Positions 46,049 through 55,905 are shown, counted from the first letter of the stretch. The stretch is 64,000 nucleotides of DNA from Sphingomonas sp. JUb134 (GCF_004341505.2 NZ_SLYP02000001.1:2008501-2072500), one strand, 5' to 3'. Notes: generated by a model not told the origin, from the sequence alone. Numbers and translations: made by a program.

Positions 46049-46067
46049 TTGCGTGTGGTTCTCAATA
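46049..46067 (-). promoter_or_regulatory. Fur-box-like site upstream of the DUF3649-PepSY-DUF3325 operon
   Basis: TTGCGTGTGGTTCTCAATA on the plus strand is close to the usual Fur target TTGCGAATGATTCTCATTA. It lies between the two iron gene groups, about 110 bases before the DUF3649 start, in the right place to repress that operon when iron is plentiful. The match is not perfect. Confidence 0.45.
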
Positions 46068-46076
46068 AAGCGCCCG

Positions 46077-47402
46077 TCACAACTGTAAAGGCTCCGTGCG
46101 AGCCATTCGCAAGAATCCTTCGATACCGAGTGCCACCAGCATGGTGAGCCCCGTCAGCGGAAAGAGGATGCCGGCTACCGTCATCATGACGAGAAGCGCC
46201 CGGGCCGCGCGGCGGTCCGGGTGGCGGGGCGGGGCGGCAAGCGTTCCGGGCGCGCGCCGCTTCCACCACAGGATCGCGCCGGTGATCGACAGCAGCACCA
46301 CGGCGATGCATCCGAACAGCATCAGCAGCCGGTTCGGCTCGCCATATTCCTCTCCCTTGTGCGTGGCGATGCCCCACTCGACGAGCTTTGCGCCTGCGCC
46401 GAAGCCGGGAAAGCGCGCGTCCTGCAGCACGCGGCCGCTGCCTGCGTCCAGATAGAGCGCGCGCCCGTCCTCCGCCCGGCGGATCGTCCGGGAGAAGAGA
46501 TAGGGCTCACCCGGCGCTGCGGGCAGGCTCAGCACCCACGGCGCCGTCATGCCATGGCGGGCCGCCAGCGCCACCGCCCGGTCGATACCGATGTCGCCGT
46601 GGCTGCCATCTGGCATCGGCGCCTCCTGAAGCGACCAGGGCAGGGCCTCGGCCACGTCATGGCCCGCATGGGCGCCGTGGCCCGGCATCACGCTTGCCTG
46701 TGGCGGCTCGGGGCGGCCGAGCCCCTGGCTGGCGATCGTGCCGCGCAGCGCATTGCCCCAGGTGCCGGTCCACGGCATGCCGGTGATCGCCAGGAACAGC
46801 ACCACTGCGCCAGCGACGATGCCGATCGCGGCGTGGAGATCGCGCCAGAACAGGCGTCCTGCCGGTGTCCCGCGCACGCGCAGGGCGGGGCTGCCGCCGC
46901 GCGGCCACCACAGGTACACGCCCGTCACCACCAGCAGGATCGCCCAGCCGCCCACCGCTTCGATCAGCGCGTTTCCGATGGGGCCGGTGAGGATCAGGCT
47001 GTGGAGATCGCGCACCGTCTGCAACGCGCCGCCCTTGCGCGTCAGCCCCAGCACGGTTCCGCGATAGGGATCCACCCACGCGGTCCGCTGCCTCCCCTCG
47101 GGCGTGGTCACCAGCATCCGCCAAGTTTCGGCCGGGCTGGCGGGCCGATCCACCTCCGCCACGACCCCGCCGGTTTCACGGCGCACCCGCTCCACGATGG
47201 TGCCAAGCGGAAGCGGCGCAGCCATGGGCTGCACCGTCACCAGATCGGGGTAGATCAGCCGCTCCAGCTCGGGCTTGTACAGGTACAAGGCGCCGGTGAT
47301 CGCGAGCCAGCTGAGGAAGGGCAGCACCAGCAGCCCGGCATAGAAATGCCAGCGCCACACTGCGCGGTAGAGGCCGCCGGTCGCGGCTGCGGACGTCGCC
47401 AC
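46077..47402 (-). CDS. PepSY domain membrane protein (siderophore-iron reductase-like)
   Basis: The 441-residue product has the PepSY-TM layout: an N-terminal helix with WRWHFYAGLLVLPFLSWLAI, a middle PepSY region with RDLHSLILTG and WRDLHAAIGIVAGAVVLFLAITG, and two C-terminal helices. The conserved histidines in membrane segments would bind heme. GTG 47402 was chosen because AGGGAGG precedes it by 5 bases; the frame open to 47492 overlaps the receptor gene. It is directly downstream of a TonB receptor (11-base gap), so it probably handles the same ferric ligand. Confidence 0.9.
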   Translation of the reverse strand: MATSAAATGGLYRAVWRWHFYAGLLVLPFLSWLAITGALYLYKPELERLIYPDLVTVQPMAAPLPLGTIVERVRRETGGVVAEVDRPASPAETWRMLVTTPEGRQRTAWVDPYRGTVLGLTRKGGALQTVRDLHSLILTGPIGNALIEAVGGWAILLVVTGVYLWWPRGGSPALRVRGTPAGRLFWRDLHAAIGIVAGAVVLFLAITGMPWTGTWGNALRGTIASQGLGRPEPPQASVMPGHGAHAGHDVAEALPWSLQEAPMPDGSHGDIGIDRAVALAARHGMTAPWVLSLPAAPGEPYLFSRTIRRAEDGRALYLDAGSGRVLQDARFPGFGAGAKLVEWGIATHKGEEYGEPNRLLMLFGCIAVVLLSITGAILWWKRRAPGTLAAPPRHPDRRAARALLVMMTVAGILFPLTGLTMLVALGIEGFLRMARTEPLQL

Positions 47403-47413
47403 GCGCACCTCCC

Positions 47414-49459
47414 TCAGAACCGCAGCCGCACCGCGCCGTACAGCGCGCGCGGGTCCGCAGGGGCGTTGAGCAGCTGGGTGCCGTCCCACCACACATATTC
47501 ATAGTGCTCGTTGCCCAGGTTCTTCACCTGTGCCGAAAGCTCGACCTGCGGCGTCACTTCGAACGCGACCTCGCCCGACACCACCACATAGGCGCCGTAC
47601 CGGCCGCGATCGTTGTTGGCGGTAAGCTCGTACGAGGACTGGCCGTTGCCCCACAGCGAAAGGCGCCAGCGTGCGGCCGGGACGAGGTCCAACCCGCCCG
47701 AGAACAGGTTCTGCGGGACATGGTCGATCCAGTTCCCGGCCTGCGCCGGGGTGGCGGGATCGGGCGTCCGGATGCGGGCATGCTGATAGGAATAAGCGCC
47801 CCACAGGCTCACCCCGGGCACCGGGTTCAGGTTCAGCTGCACGTCGATCCCTTGCCGGCGCGTCTCGCCCAGATTGTCGAAGTCGCCGTTGGGATCGTTC
47901 AGCCGGCGCTTGATCTCGCCGGTCGCGGTCTGCCGCCACAGGGCGACGCGCCCCTCCAGCCAGCTGCCGCGGGCATATTTCACCCCCGCCTCCCAGCCGG
48001 TGTTGATCGAAGGGGCGAGATCGGTCGTCCGCGGCGGCACCTTATAGGCGCCCGATCCCGCGCCGATCTGGAAGGTGCGGCCATAGTTGGCATAGGCGGT
48101 CAGCCCGGCGAGCGGCGTCACGGCGACGCTGACCTTGGGCTGGCTGATGGTGCCATAGTCGTTGACGGGATAACGGGCGCCGGCGAGGCCGTCCTCAAGC
48201 GCGCCCGACACCCGATCCATCCGCCAGCCGGGCGTGATCTTCAGCCAAGCGGTTGGCTCGATCACTGCCTGGACATAGCCGCCATAGACGGTGAGGTCGA
48301 ACGCCTGGTCCCGGGTCTGCCGCGTCGCGACCCGGCGCTCGGTCAGCCAGCGGCGGCTCTCGTTGTCCTGCACCTGCACGTCGCCGCCCGCTTCGATCTG
48401 GAGCCGATGCAGGAACGCCACCTGGGGACGATAGTGCAGCGTGAGCAGCCCGCCATATTGCGTCTCCGCCGTCAGCCGTCGCTGCTGCGGCACGCTGGCG
48501 GAAAAGCGTACGTAGCGGTCGTCGAACTGGGTGGTGACATAGGCCTTGGCAGTGAGGCTCAGCTCCGACGCGACATCCGCGTTGAGATGCAGGCTATACT
48601 CCCCCAGCCGCCGCTTGCCGCCGTCCGTCTCGGAGATCGCGTAGGAGGTGGAGCGGTTCTCGGCATTGTCCCTGCTCGTCAGGTAACCGGGCTCCTGCGC
48701 CTTCGCCGTGGAATAGCGCGCGATCGCGCCAATCCGCGCGTCGCCCAGATCGTAGAACCACTTGCCCGCCAGGTTCGCCCGGCGCAGGTCGGCATGCTCG
48801 CGAAAGCCGTCGGTCTGGCGATATCCGACGAAGTAGTTCTGGCTGAAGCCGCCGCGCTCGATGCCGGCGGAGACCTGACCTTCATAGGTCCCGAACGCCC
48901 CCGCCAGCGCCCGTGCGTCCAGGTAGGTGCCGCCGATCCGGGTCAGGATGTTGGCGTTGCCCGCGATGTTGTGGAGCCCATAACGCGGATCCGCAGTGCC
49001 GCGGACCAGTTCCACCGCGGCGATGTCCAGCGGCATCACCATGTCGATGAACACCATGCCGCCGTCGTTGGCGTTGCTGGGGATGCCGTCGATCAGCAGC
49101 TTGACCGCGTTGATCTCCCCCTCGCCATTGAAGCCGCGGATCGAGAAGCGGCCGGAGGTATTGCCCTGGTTGAAGTCGGTGAGCGTCACGCCGGGCAGGC
49201 GCGCGAACAGCTCCCATGTATTGTCCACGCTCTGGCGCTGGGCGAGATCGCCGCCCAGCACGTCGACGGAGGTGAGCACCTCGTCCCCGGAGCGGGGGAG
49301 GCGGGTGCCGGTGACGACGACGGATCCCACCGTCAGGCTGGTGTCGGCGACGGGCGAGACGGAGCGCTCCCGCGGGACGTCGCCGTCGCTCGATTGCGCC
49401 GCCGCGGGAGAGGCCGCGACGACGAACGCCGCGCATGCGGCGGTTCGAAACAAGGTCAT
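47414..49459 (-). CDS. TonB-dependent siderophore-type receptor
   Basis: The 681-residue product has a signal peptide (ending SPAAAQS), a TonB-box-like SVVVTGTRLP, a plug with NTWELFARLPGVTL, RFSIRGFNGEG and VELVRGTADPRYGL, and a beta barrel ending LYGAVRLRF. Length (about 680) is the usual size for siderophore or heme receptors. The PepSY gene directly follows and a DUF2946 gene precedes, which is a known iron/copper context. The ligand is unknown. Confidence 0.94.
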   Translation of the reverse strand: MTLFRTAACAAFVVAASPAAAQSSDGDVPRERSVSPVADTSLTVGSVVVTGTRLPRSGDEVLTSVDVLGGDLAQRQSVDNTWELFARLPGVTLTDFNQGNTSGRFSIRGFNGEGEINAVKLLIDGIPSNANDGGMVFIDMVMPLDIAAVELVRGTADPRYGLHNIAGNANILTRIGGTYLDARALAGAFGTYEGQVSAGIERGGFSQNYFVGYRQTDGFREHADLRRANLAGKWFYDLGDARIGAIARYSTAKAQEPGYLTSRDNAENRSTSYAISETDGGKRRLGEYSLHLNADVASELSLTAKAYVTTQFDDRYVRFSASVPQQRRLTAETQYGGLLTLHYRPQVAFLHRLQIEAGGDVQVQDNESRRWLTERRVATRQTRDQAFDLTVYGGYVQAVIEPTAWLKITPGWRMDRVSGALEDGLAGARYPVNDYGTISQPKVSVAVTPLAGLTAYANYGRTFQIGAGSGAYKVPPRTTDLAPSINTGWEAGVKYARGSWLEGRVALWRQTATGEIKRRLNDPNGDFDNLGETRRQGIDVQLNLNPVPGVSLWGAYSYQHARIRTPDPATPAQAGNWIDHVPQNLFSGGLDLVPAARWRLSLWGNGQSSYELTANNDRGRYGAYVVVSGEVAFEVTPQVELSAQVKNLGNEHYEYVWWDGTQLLNAPADPRALYGAVRLRF

Positions 49460-49513
49460 GCAAATATCCTGATCCGGCGACCCCTTGGGGACGCCCTTGA
49501 CGTGATGAGCGGA

Positions 49514-49957
49514 TCAGGCGGTGGTGGGGGGGCCCCGCAGCGGCGGACGCAGGAACGGGCTCGCCGCGACGGGCACCCGCACGGGCAGCCGGAAGCCGGC
49601 CGCCAGGATGAAGAACAGCGCGATCGCCAGCAGCAGCGGATCGGTCGCGGCAAGCGCCGCCGTCGCGACCCCCGCGAACGCGCAAGGGGGCTGCTCCTTG
49701 ACATCGTGCTGCTGGCCGTGTTGCTCCCCGCTGCCCGTCGTCGCGTGGCTGTCGTGGGCGCCATGGCCCGCCCCGTGCGCGGCCGCCGCGGGCAGGACCG
49801 CGCCATAGCCTGAGCACATCGCAAAGGTCGGAAGGCCGGCCGGGGAGGCCACCAGCATGTAGCCTGTCGGGATCAGCAGCCGCATCAACAGCGCCGCCGC
49901 GATCAGCCAGGCGGCCGACCGGCGATGGGCCAGGAGGTGGCGGCGAAGCGCGGTCAC
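49514..49957 (-). CDS. DUF2946 family protein
   Basis: The product of about 147 residues has an N-terminal helix ([23 protein letters not shown]), a histidine-rich loop ([15 protein letters not shown] and EQHGQQHD) and a C-terminal helix, the DUF2946 pattern. The histidines may bind metal. The GTG at 49957 gives a natural start; ATG 50008 would add 17 residues. It is 54 bases upstream of the TonB receptor and heads that group, so a metal-uptake or metal-sensing role is likely but unproven. Confidence 0.75.
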   Translation of the reverse strand: MTALRRHLLAHRRSAAWLIAAALLMRLLIPTGYMLVASPAGLPTFAMCSGYGAVLPAAAAHGAGHGAHDSHATTGSGEQHGQQHDVKEQPPCAFAGVATAALAATDPLLLAIALFFILAAGFRLPVRVPVAASPFLRPPLRGPPTTA

Positions 49958-50089
49958 AGATCCGCTGTACCGGGAGGGTGCAGGCAAGTCACGCGCCGGG
50001 CTCTGCACCGGCCGCAGGGCCGCCGCATTGACCTGCCCCCAGGCTTGCGCGACGAGCGCGCGCAGAGTGGTGCCACGAAAGGATCATCC

Positions 50090-51217
50090 GTGCTCCGTAA
50101 CGACACAGCCCCTGGGGAAGTTCAATCGCGCGCGTCGCGCCCGGGCGATCGCGGCTGGGTGGCGGACGCCATCGCCCGGCTGACGGCGGAGCAGCGACGT
50201 TCCGCGGACACGCACCTGATCGAAGTGCCGCTTTCGGCGGCGGCCGGCGGCGTGCGCCTGTACCTGAAGGACGAGTCGAGCCACCCGACCGGCAGCCTCA
50301 AGCACCGGCTCGCCCGCTCGCTGTTCCTCCACGCGCTGTGCAACGGCTGGATCGATGCGGGTACTACGGTGGTCGAGGCATCGTCAGGATCGACGGCGGT
50401 ATCGGAAGCCTATTTCGCCCGATTGCTCGGGCTGCCGTTCGTGGCCGTGCTGCCGCACTCGACCTCGCCCGAGAAGATCGCGGCGATCGAGCATCTGGGC
50501 GGCCGCTGCCACAAGGTCGCCGACCCGCGCACCGTCTATGCCGAGGCGGAGCGGATCGCTGCCGAGACCGGCGGCCACTATCTCGACCAGTTCACCTATG
50601 CCGAGCGTGCGACCGACTGGCGGGGCAACAACAACATTGCCGAGTCGATCTTCGCACAGATGGCGCTGGAGGCGCATCCGATCCCTTCCTGGATCGTGTG
50701 CGGAGCTGGCACCGGCGGCACCTCCGCCACCATCGGCCGCTACCTGCGCTACCGCGGCCACGCGACCCGGCTGTGCGTCGCCGATCCGGAGGGTTCCGTC
50801 TTCCACCGCTACTTCGCCGATCGCAGCGTCACCGCTTGGGACGGGCCGATGACGCTGGTGGAGGGGATTGGCCGCCCACGGGTCGAGCCGTCGTTCGTGC
50901 CGAACGTCATCGACCGGATGATCGCCGTGCCCGACGCCGCAAGCTTCGGCGCCGCCCGCCAGCTCTCGGCCGTGCTCGGTCGGCGCTGCGGCCCGTCCAC
51001 CGGCACCAACCTCATAGCCTGCCTGAAGCTGATCGAGGAGATGGCCGCGCGCGGGGAGCAGGGTTCCATCGTGACGCTGCTCTGCGATCCCGGCGAGCGC
51101 TACGCCTCCACCTGCTTCTCCGACGAATGGATGGCGAGCCGCGGCCTCGTCTGTCCCGACCAGGCGGCGCGGATTGCGCGCATGGTCGGGCAGGGCGAGC
51201 GTCAGGCCGGCGTTTGA
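50090..51217 (+). CDS. PLP-dependent cysteine desulfhydrase / cysteine-synthase-family enzyme (Cds1-like)
   Basis: The 375-residue product is a fold-type II PLP enzyme. The lysine is K71 in [10 protein letters not shown], the phosphate loop is in [12 protein letters not shown], and [13 protein letters not shown] is the substrate loop. The long signature [19 protein letters not shown] and [11 protein letters not shown] is that of the Cds1-type L-cysteine desulfhydrase subfamily, which splits cysteine into sulfide, pyruvate and ammonia, rather than of CysK/CysM synthases. GTG 50090 with GAAAGGA at 50077-50083 is the start. The longer frame to 49925 is antisense to the DUF2946 gene. Confidence 0.88.
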   Translation: MLRNDTAPGEVQSRASRPGDRGWVADAIARLTAEQRRSADTHLIEVPLSAAAGGVRLYLKDESSHPTGSLKHRLARSLFLHALCNGWIDAGTTVVEASSGSTAVSEAYFARLLGLPFVAVLPHSTSPEKIAAIEHLGGRCHKVADPRTVYAEAERIAAETGGHYLDQFTYAERATDWRGNNNIAESIFAQMALEAHPIPSWIVCGAGTGGTSATIGRYLRYRGHATRLCVADPEGSVFHRYFADRSVTAWDGPMTLVEGIGRPRVEPSFVPNVIDRMIAVPDAASFGAARQLSAVLGRRCGPSTGTNLIACLKLIEEMAARGEQGSIVTLLCDPGERYASTCFSDEWMASRGLVCPDQAARIARMVGQGERQAGV

Positions 51218-51265
51218 GATTCCAAAACGCAGCGAAATTAAAGCGTTCGGCTGCATATTTCCGTG

Positions 51266-51347
51266 CTCCTGCGAAGGCAGGAGCCTAGGGTGCCGAGCAA
51301 CACGCTCCGTTTTGCTTGGCCAAGTATCCCCGCCGGGGCGGGGATAC
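51266..51347. repeat. Two neighbouring palindromic units, REP-like
   Basis: The first is CTCCTGC, loop GAAG, GCAGGAG (51266-51283). The second is a perfect 11-bp hairpin, GTATCCCCGCC-GG-GGCGGGGATAC (51324-51347). They lie between the convergent desulfhydrase and SGNH-hydrolase genes. The GAAG loop matches that of the element at 21110-21209. Confidence 0.65.
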
Positions 51348-51380
51348 AGAGTCAGCAGGCCGCTTCACCGGTCCGCGAAG

Positions 51381-52175
51381 TCACTTCCCCAGCGTCCGCC
51401 GGATCGCCTCCAGCGCCACCGGCCGCATTGCCGCATAGCCGGCTGGCGTCGGGTGCACTCCGTCGTTAGCGAACCCCGGCTTCATCGCGCCCTCGGCCGT
51501 TGCGAGCGCCGGGTGGTAATCGACATAGGTGAAGCCTTCGGCTGCCGCATAGCGCTTCAGCCATGCATTCATCTCCGCGATCTGCGGCGCCGGCCGCTTG
51601 TCGGGGCTCCATGGGAACGCGGCGGCAGGGGGGATCGAGGCCAGGATCACCTTGATGCCGTTGGCCCGCGCCAGTTCGGCCATGCCCTGGATGTTGCCCT
51701 GGACCATCGCCATGGTCGCGGCTCCGGTGTTGCCGGCGATGTCGTTGGTGCCGGCCATGATGTGCACCGCCTTGGGCTTCAGCGCGATCACATCCTCACG
51801 AAAGCGCACCAGCATCTGTGGCGTGGTCTGCCCCCCGATGCCGCGGTCGATGCGGCCCTCCTTGAAGAAATCGGGATCGCCCTTGATCCAGCCGTCGGTG
51901 ATGCTGTCGCCCATGAAGACGACGCTGACCGGCTGCCCGCGGACCGCAGCATTGTCGCGGTGGTAGCGGCACAGCTGCGCCCAGTCCCGCGTTACCTGGT
52001 GCAGCTTGCGCATGTCGCGCCCCTCGGGATCGGTCTCCTCGGCACGGCTGGGGCAGGGGTCCGCGACAATCCCCACGGGATCGCCGGCATGGGGATCGCC
52101 GGGAAGCTTCACCTGGGCAGAGGCAGGTGCCGCCAGGAGAAGCGGCACCAAGAACAGACGGACAGCATGGTTCAT
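51381..52175 (-). CDS. Secreted SGNH/GDSL hydrolase
   Basis: The 264-residue product has a signal peptide (VRLFLVPLLLAAPASAQ) and the four SGNH blocks: FMGDSITDGW (nucleophile serine), GIGGQTT, GTNDIAGN and DGVHPTPAGY (catalytic aspartate and histidine). These enzymes remove acyl or acetyl groups. It follows a GH3 gene on the same strand by 18 bases, so it probably deacetylates an oligosaccharide that the glucosidase handles. ATG 52175 was preferred over 52190. Confidence 0.92.
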   Translation of the reverse strand: MNHAVRLFLVPLLLAAPASAQVKLPGDPHAGDPVGIVADPCPSRAEETDPEGRDMRKLHQVTRDWAQLCRYHRDNAAVRGQPVSVVFMGDSITDGWIKGDPDFFKEGRIDRGIGGQTTPQMLVRFREDVIALKPKAVHIMAGTNDIAGNTGAATMAMVQGNIQGMAELARANGIKVILASIPPAAAFPWSPDKRPAPQIAEMNAWLKRYAAAEGFTYVDYHPALATAEGAMKPGFANDGVHPTPAGYAAMRPVALEAIRRTLGK

Positions 52176-52193
52176 CACGGGTCTCCGCAAGGA

Positions 52194-54662
52194 TCAGTTC
52201 GGGCAGACGGCGCCGGCGGGGTCGGTCACCAGCCGGAGGTCGGCGACCGCGAAGCGCAGCGGCGCACTGCTGGTGACGGAGAAGACCTCGCCCACCTTGG
52301 CCACATTAGCCCCCTTGTCGCGGAAGCATTTGAGCGGCACCCGCACCGTCCGCCAGTCGGCGCCTGCCGCGCCGAACAGGGTGCGTGCGTCGATGCGGAC
52401 GGCGCCGAAGCCTAGCGTCACCGGGCTCTTCGCCGGTGCTGCGACGCGATAGGTCACCTGCAGCAGCAGGTCGGCGTTGGTCTCGCGCGTCAGGTCGATC
52501 TCCGGCCCGGTGATCCGCACGGCCCCAGCCCCGTTCCAGCTGAACTGGCGCGCGCCTTCCTGGGTCTGCGGCCCGTCGACCGCCGCGACGGTCACGCCTG
52601 CATCGGCTGCCAGCTTGAACGGGGCAGGCACCTGGCCGCGCGCGAAGTAGAGGCTGGTGTTCCCGAGGCTTGCGTCCACGCCCGCGACTTCCGCCAGCCG
52701 CGGGACGGTTCCGCCGCGCGCGTAGGACAGGCCATAGCCGAACGGGAATAGCGGGTCATAGCCGGGGGCACCCTTGTTGAGGGTGAACTGCCCCGCGGTC
52801 TTCGGCCAGCTGAAGGCGAGCTTGCCTGCAAAGTCGCGGCGCGGCCGCCCGTCGCGGTCGCCCACCAGCACGTCGGCCACGCCTGCGCCCTCGGTGCCGG
52901 GGAACCAGGCGGCGACGAACGCATCCGACTGGTTGATCTCCGGATTGACCCACATCGGACGGCCGGAGAGAAAGACGGACACGGTCGGCACGCCCGCAGC
53001 CTTCAGCTTCTTCAGCAGGTCGAGCGCCTGCTTGTCGCCCGGCTGGAACTCCAGCGTGCGAACGTCGCCCCGCATCTCCGCATAGGGCATCTCGCCGAAC
53101 ACCACGATCGCGACGTCCGGCTTCTTCGTGAAGCTGCCGTTGGCGCTCAGCGTTGCGGTGCCGCCGCCGGCCTTCACCGCCTGGGCGATGCCGGCATAGA
53201 TCGACTGGCCGTTCGGGAAGTCCGCATTGGTGTTGCCGTCGCCCTGCCAGCTCAGCGTCCAGCCGCCCGACTGGCGGCCGATGTCGTCGGCGGCGTCGCC
53301 TGCGACCAGGATGTTCGCGCTCGCCTTGATCGGCAGCACGCCGGTGTTCTTCAGCAGCACCAGGCTCTTGGCCACGGCCTCGCGGGCAACCGCCCGGTGC
53401 TCTGCCGATCCCAACACGTCGGCCCGCGTTTCATAGGGGCGCGCAGGATCGAACAGGCCCAGCTTCGCCTTCACCCGCAGGATGCGGCGCACGGCATCGT
53501 CGATGCGCGCCATCGGGATGCGGCCGTCCTTTGCCGCCGCGACGGTGGTCTCGAACAAGCCCTTCCAGCTGTCCGGCGCCATCGCCATGTCGAGCCCGGC
53601 GTTGAAGGTCGCCGGGCAGTCGGCGTTGGTGCAGCCCGGGATCTGGCCATGGCCGTTCCAGTCGCCGACGACGAAGCCGTCGAAGCTCATCCGGCCCTTC
53701 AGCACGTCCGTCAGCAGCGACTTGTTGCCGTGCATCTTGGCGCCGTTCCAGCTGCTGAACGAAGCCATCACCGTCATGGTGCCGGCGTTCACCGCCGCCG
53801 GGTAGCCGGCGTTGTGGATCCGGATCAGCGTGTCCTCATCGACCCGGGTGTCCCCCTGATCGATGCCGTCCTTGGTGCCGCCGTCACCCAGGAAATGCTT
53901 CACGCTCGCGGAGACATGGCCCTGCTGGATCAGCCCCTTGCCGCCGCCCGTCGCCTTCCCGCGCCCCTGCAACCCCTCGATCATCGCCCCGGCGTAGGAG
54001 CGGACCACGGCGGGATCCTCCGAATAGCCTTCGAACGCACGGCCCCAGCGATCGTCCTGCGGCACCGCCAGCGTCGGCCCGAACGCCCAGTCGAAGCCGG
54101 CGGCTGCCGTCTCGGCCGCCGTCGCCGCGCCGATCCGCCGGATCAGGTCAGGATCGCGCATCGCGCCCAGCGCGCTGTTGTGGGGAAAGATCGTCGCGCC
54201 CACGACATTATTGTTGCCGTGCACCGCGTCGATGCCGAACATCAGCGGGATCGGCACATGGCCGGGGCGCTTCTCCAGCGCGACCTTGTTGAACGCCTGG
54301 CTGGTCGCGACCCACTGCGCTGCCGGCGAGCGATCGGGGGCCCCCAGAGGCGGCGAGCTGCCGCCGGCCAGGATGCTCCCCAGCGGGTAGCGGCGCAGGT
54401 CCTCCGGCGTGATCGCGCTGGTATCGGCCTGGATCATCTGGCCGACCTTCTCCTCCAGCGACATGGAAGCCATCAGGTGGGTGACGAACGCTTCGGTGGA
54501 CGGATCGACGAGGTCGGGGCTCTTGGCGGCGGGCCAGCGATCCGGGTGGGCGGTGCTCGCCTGCGGCCCGGGAGCGGGCTGGTTCGCCTGCTGTGCCGCC
54601 AGTGGAGTCGAGATGATCGCCGCACCGGCGAGCAGTCCACGCAGCGTCGAGACCCTGTTCAT
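52194..54662 (-). CDS. Secreted family GH3 beta-glucosidase / exo-glucanase
   Basis: The 822-residue product has a signal peptide (about 1-24). The GH3 N-terminal barrel starts at EEKVGQMIQADTSAI and contains LMFGIDAVHGNN, the KHFLGDGGT loop and the nucleophile aspartate in GFVVGDWNGHG. The GH3 C-terminal domain follows (LLKNTGVLPI), and the last 190 residues form a beta-rich galactose-binding-like domain, as in marine ExoP-type beta-glucanases. It cuts terminal glucose from beta-glucans or cellodextrins. ATG 54662 was chosen; the frame to 54956 overlaps the LacI gene. A divergent LacI gene probably controls it. Confidence 0.93.
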   Translation of the reverse strand: MNRVSTLRGLLAGAAIISTPLAAQQANQPAPGPQASTAHPDRWPAAKSPDLVDPSTEAFVTHLMASMSLEEKVGQMIQADTSAITPEDLRRYPLGSILAGGSSPPLGAPDRSPAAQWVATSQAFNKVALEKRPGHVPIPLMFGIDAVHGNNNVVGATIFPHNSALGAMRDPDLIRRIGAATAAETAAAGFDWAFGPTLAVPQDDRWGRAFEGYSEDPAVVRSYAGAMIEGLQGRGKATGGGKGLIQQGHVSASVKHFLGDGGTKDGIDQGDTRVDEDTLIRIHNAGYPAAVNAGTMTVMASFSSWNGAKMHGNKSLLTDVLKGRMSFDGFVVGDWNGHGQIPGCTNADCPATFNAGLDMAMAPDSWKGLFETTVAAAKDGRIPMARIDDAVRRILRVKAKLGLFDPARPYETRADVLGSAEHRAVAREAVAKSLVLLKNTGVLPIKASANILVAGDAADDIGRQSGGWTLSWQGDGNTNADFPNGQSIYAGIAQAVKAGGGTATLSANGSFTKKPDVAIVVFGEMPYAEMRGDVRTLEFQPGDKQALDLLKKLKAAGVPTVSVFLSGRPMWVNPEINQSDAFVAAWFPGTEGAGVADVLVGDRDGRPRRDFAGKLAFSWPKTAGQFTLNKGAPGYDPLFPFGYGLSYARGGTVPRLAEVAGVDASLGNTSLYFARGQVPAPFKLAADAGVTVAAVDGPQTQEGARQFSWNGAGAVRITGPEIDLTRETNADLLLQVTYRVAAPAKSPVTLGFGAVRIDARTLFGAAGADWRTVRVPLKCFRDKGANVAKVGEVFSVTSSAPLRFAVADLRLVTDPAGAVCPN

Positions 54663-54810
54663 TTGCCTCTCCCTCCCTGTTGCCGTCTTCGGCACACCGG
54701 CGCGTTCTGTCCCGCTATTTGGGCTTAAAGTGCGCCATCTGAAAATCTTTGCGTTCAAGGCCCTTTGCGGGCTTGGCGGCGGCTGCCGCAGATGCTTCAT
54801 CAGCCGCAAC

Positions 54811-55905
54811 ATGCCAGAGAGCAACAGGAAACCCAGGGCGCGGAGCGCTCGCCAGAGCGGTGCGCCGACGATTTCGGACGTCGCGGCGCGCGCCGGGGTT
54901 TCCACCATGACGGTATCGCGCGTCATCAACGGCGAAGGAAGTGTCCGGGACACCACTCGGGAGACGGTGGTTCAGGCGATCTCCGACCTGAACTATGCGC
55001 CCAACCGGGCGGCGCGCAGCCTGGCGGGGGCCGCGCAGCTTCGGATGGCGTTGCTCTACAGCAATCCCAGCGCGGCTTATCTCAGCGAGTTCCTGGTGGG
55101 GAGCCTCGACCAGGCCGGGCGCAGCGACATCCAGCTGGTGGTGGAGAAATGCGAAGGCGACGGCGACGAGCGCCGCGTCGTGCAGCGGCTCGTCGCTGGC
55201 ATCGACGGCATCATCCTGCCCCCTCCGCTGTGCGATTCGCGCCCGGTGCTGGATTATCTGGCGGAAGAGGGCATCCCGACCGTGGTCGTGGCGACCGGCA
55301 AACCGCCGGAGGATGCCACTGCGGTCTCGATCGACGACCGCGCCGCCGCGCATGCGATGACGCGGCACCTGCTGTCGCTCGGCCATGCCCGCATCGGCTT
55401 CATCATCGGCAATCCGAACCAAACTGCCAGCGCCCTGCGGCTGGAGGGGTATCGCGCCGCGCTGGCGGAAGCGGGCATCCCGCACGATCCGGCACTCGAG
55501 GTGGCGGCGCTCTTCACCTACCGGTCCGGCCTCGACGCGGCCGAGATCCTGCTCGACCTGCAGGCCAGGCCGACGGCGATCTTCGCGAGCAACGACGACA
55601 TGGCCGCAGCCACGGTCGCCGTGGCGCACCGCCGCGGGCTGGACGTGCCGGGTGACCTGACGGTCTGCGGGTTCGATGACAGTGCGCTTGCGACCACGAT
55701 CTGGCCGGAGCTCACCACGATCCATCAGCCGATCGCCGACATGTCGCGCGCCGCAGTGGATCTGCTCGCCGAGCGAATCCGCGCTCGCCGCGCAGGAAAC
55801 GAGGAACCGGCTCGCCGCCTCGTCCTCGACTACACTCTGATCCGGCGCCAGTCCGACGCCTCGCCCCGCAAGCGGCCGCGCGTCATGGTGCGCGCCGAGC
55901 GATAG
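54811..55905 (+). CDS. LacI-family transcriptional regulator
   Basis: The 364-residue product has the LacI helix-turn-helix (TISDVAARAGVSTMTVSRVIN, positions about 20-40) and hinge helix (NRAARSLAG), then a periplasmic-binding-like ligand domain with SNDDMAAATVAVAHRRGLDVP and FDDSALATTIWPELTTI. It is divergent from the GH3/SGNH genes and next to the xylose genes, so it probably represses one or both sets until a sugar binds. The frame before 54811 has no protein-like start. No operator palindrome stands out in the 148-base gap (54663-54810). Confidence 0.93.
   Translation: MPESNRKPRARSARQSGAPTISDVAARAGVSTMTVSRVINGEGSVRDTTRETVVQAISDLNYAPNRAARSLAGAAQLRMALLYSNPSAAYLSEFLVGSLDQAGRSDIQLVVEKCEGDGDERRVVQRLVAGIDGIILPPPLCDSRPVLDYLAEEGIPTVVVATGKPPEDATAVSIDDRAAAHAMTRHLLSLGHARIGFIIGNPNQTASALRLEGYRAALAEAGIPHDPALEVAALFTYRSGLDAAEILLDLQARPTAIFASNDDMAAATVAVAHRRGLDVPGDLTVCGFDDSALATTIWPELTTIHQPIADMSRAAVDLLAERIRARRAGNEEPARRLVLDYTLIRRQSDASPRKRPRVMVRAER

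Noticed and set aside
54663..54810. Search for a LacI operator between the GH3 and LacI genes
   Set aside because: No clear CG-centred palindrome was found, so control of GH3 by this LacI protein rests on position only.
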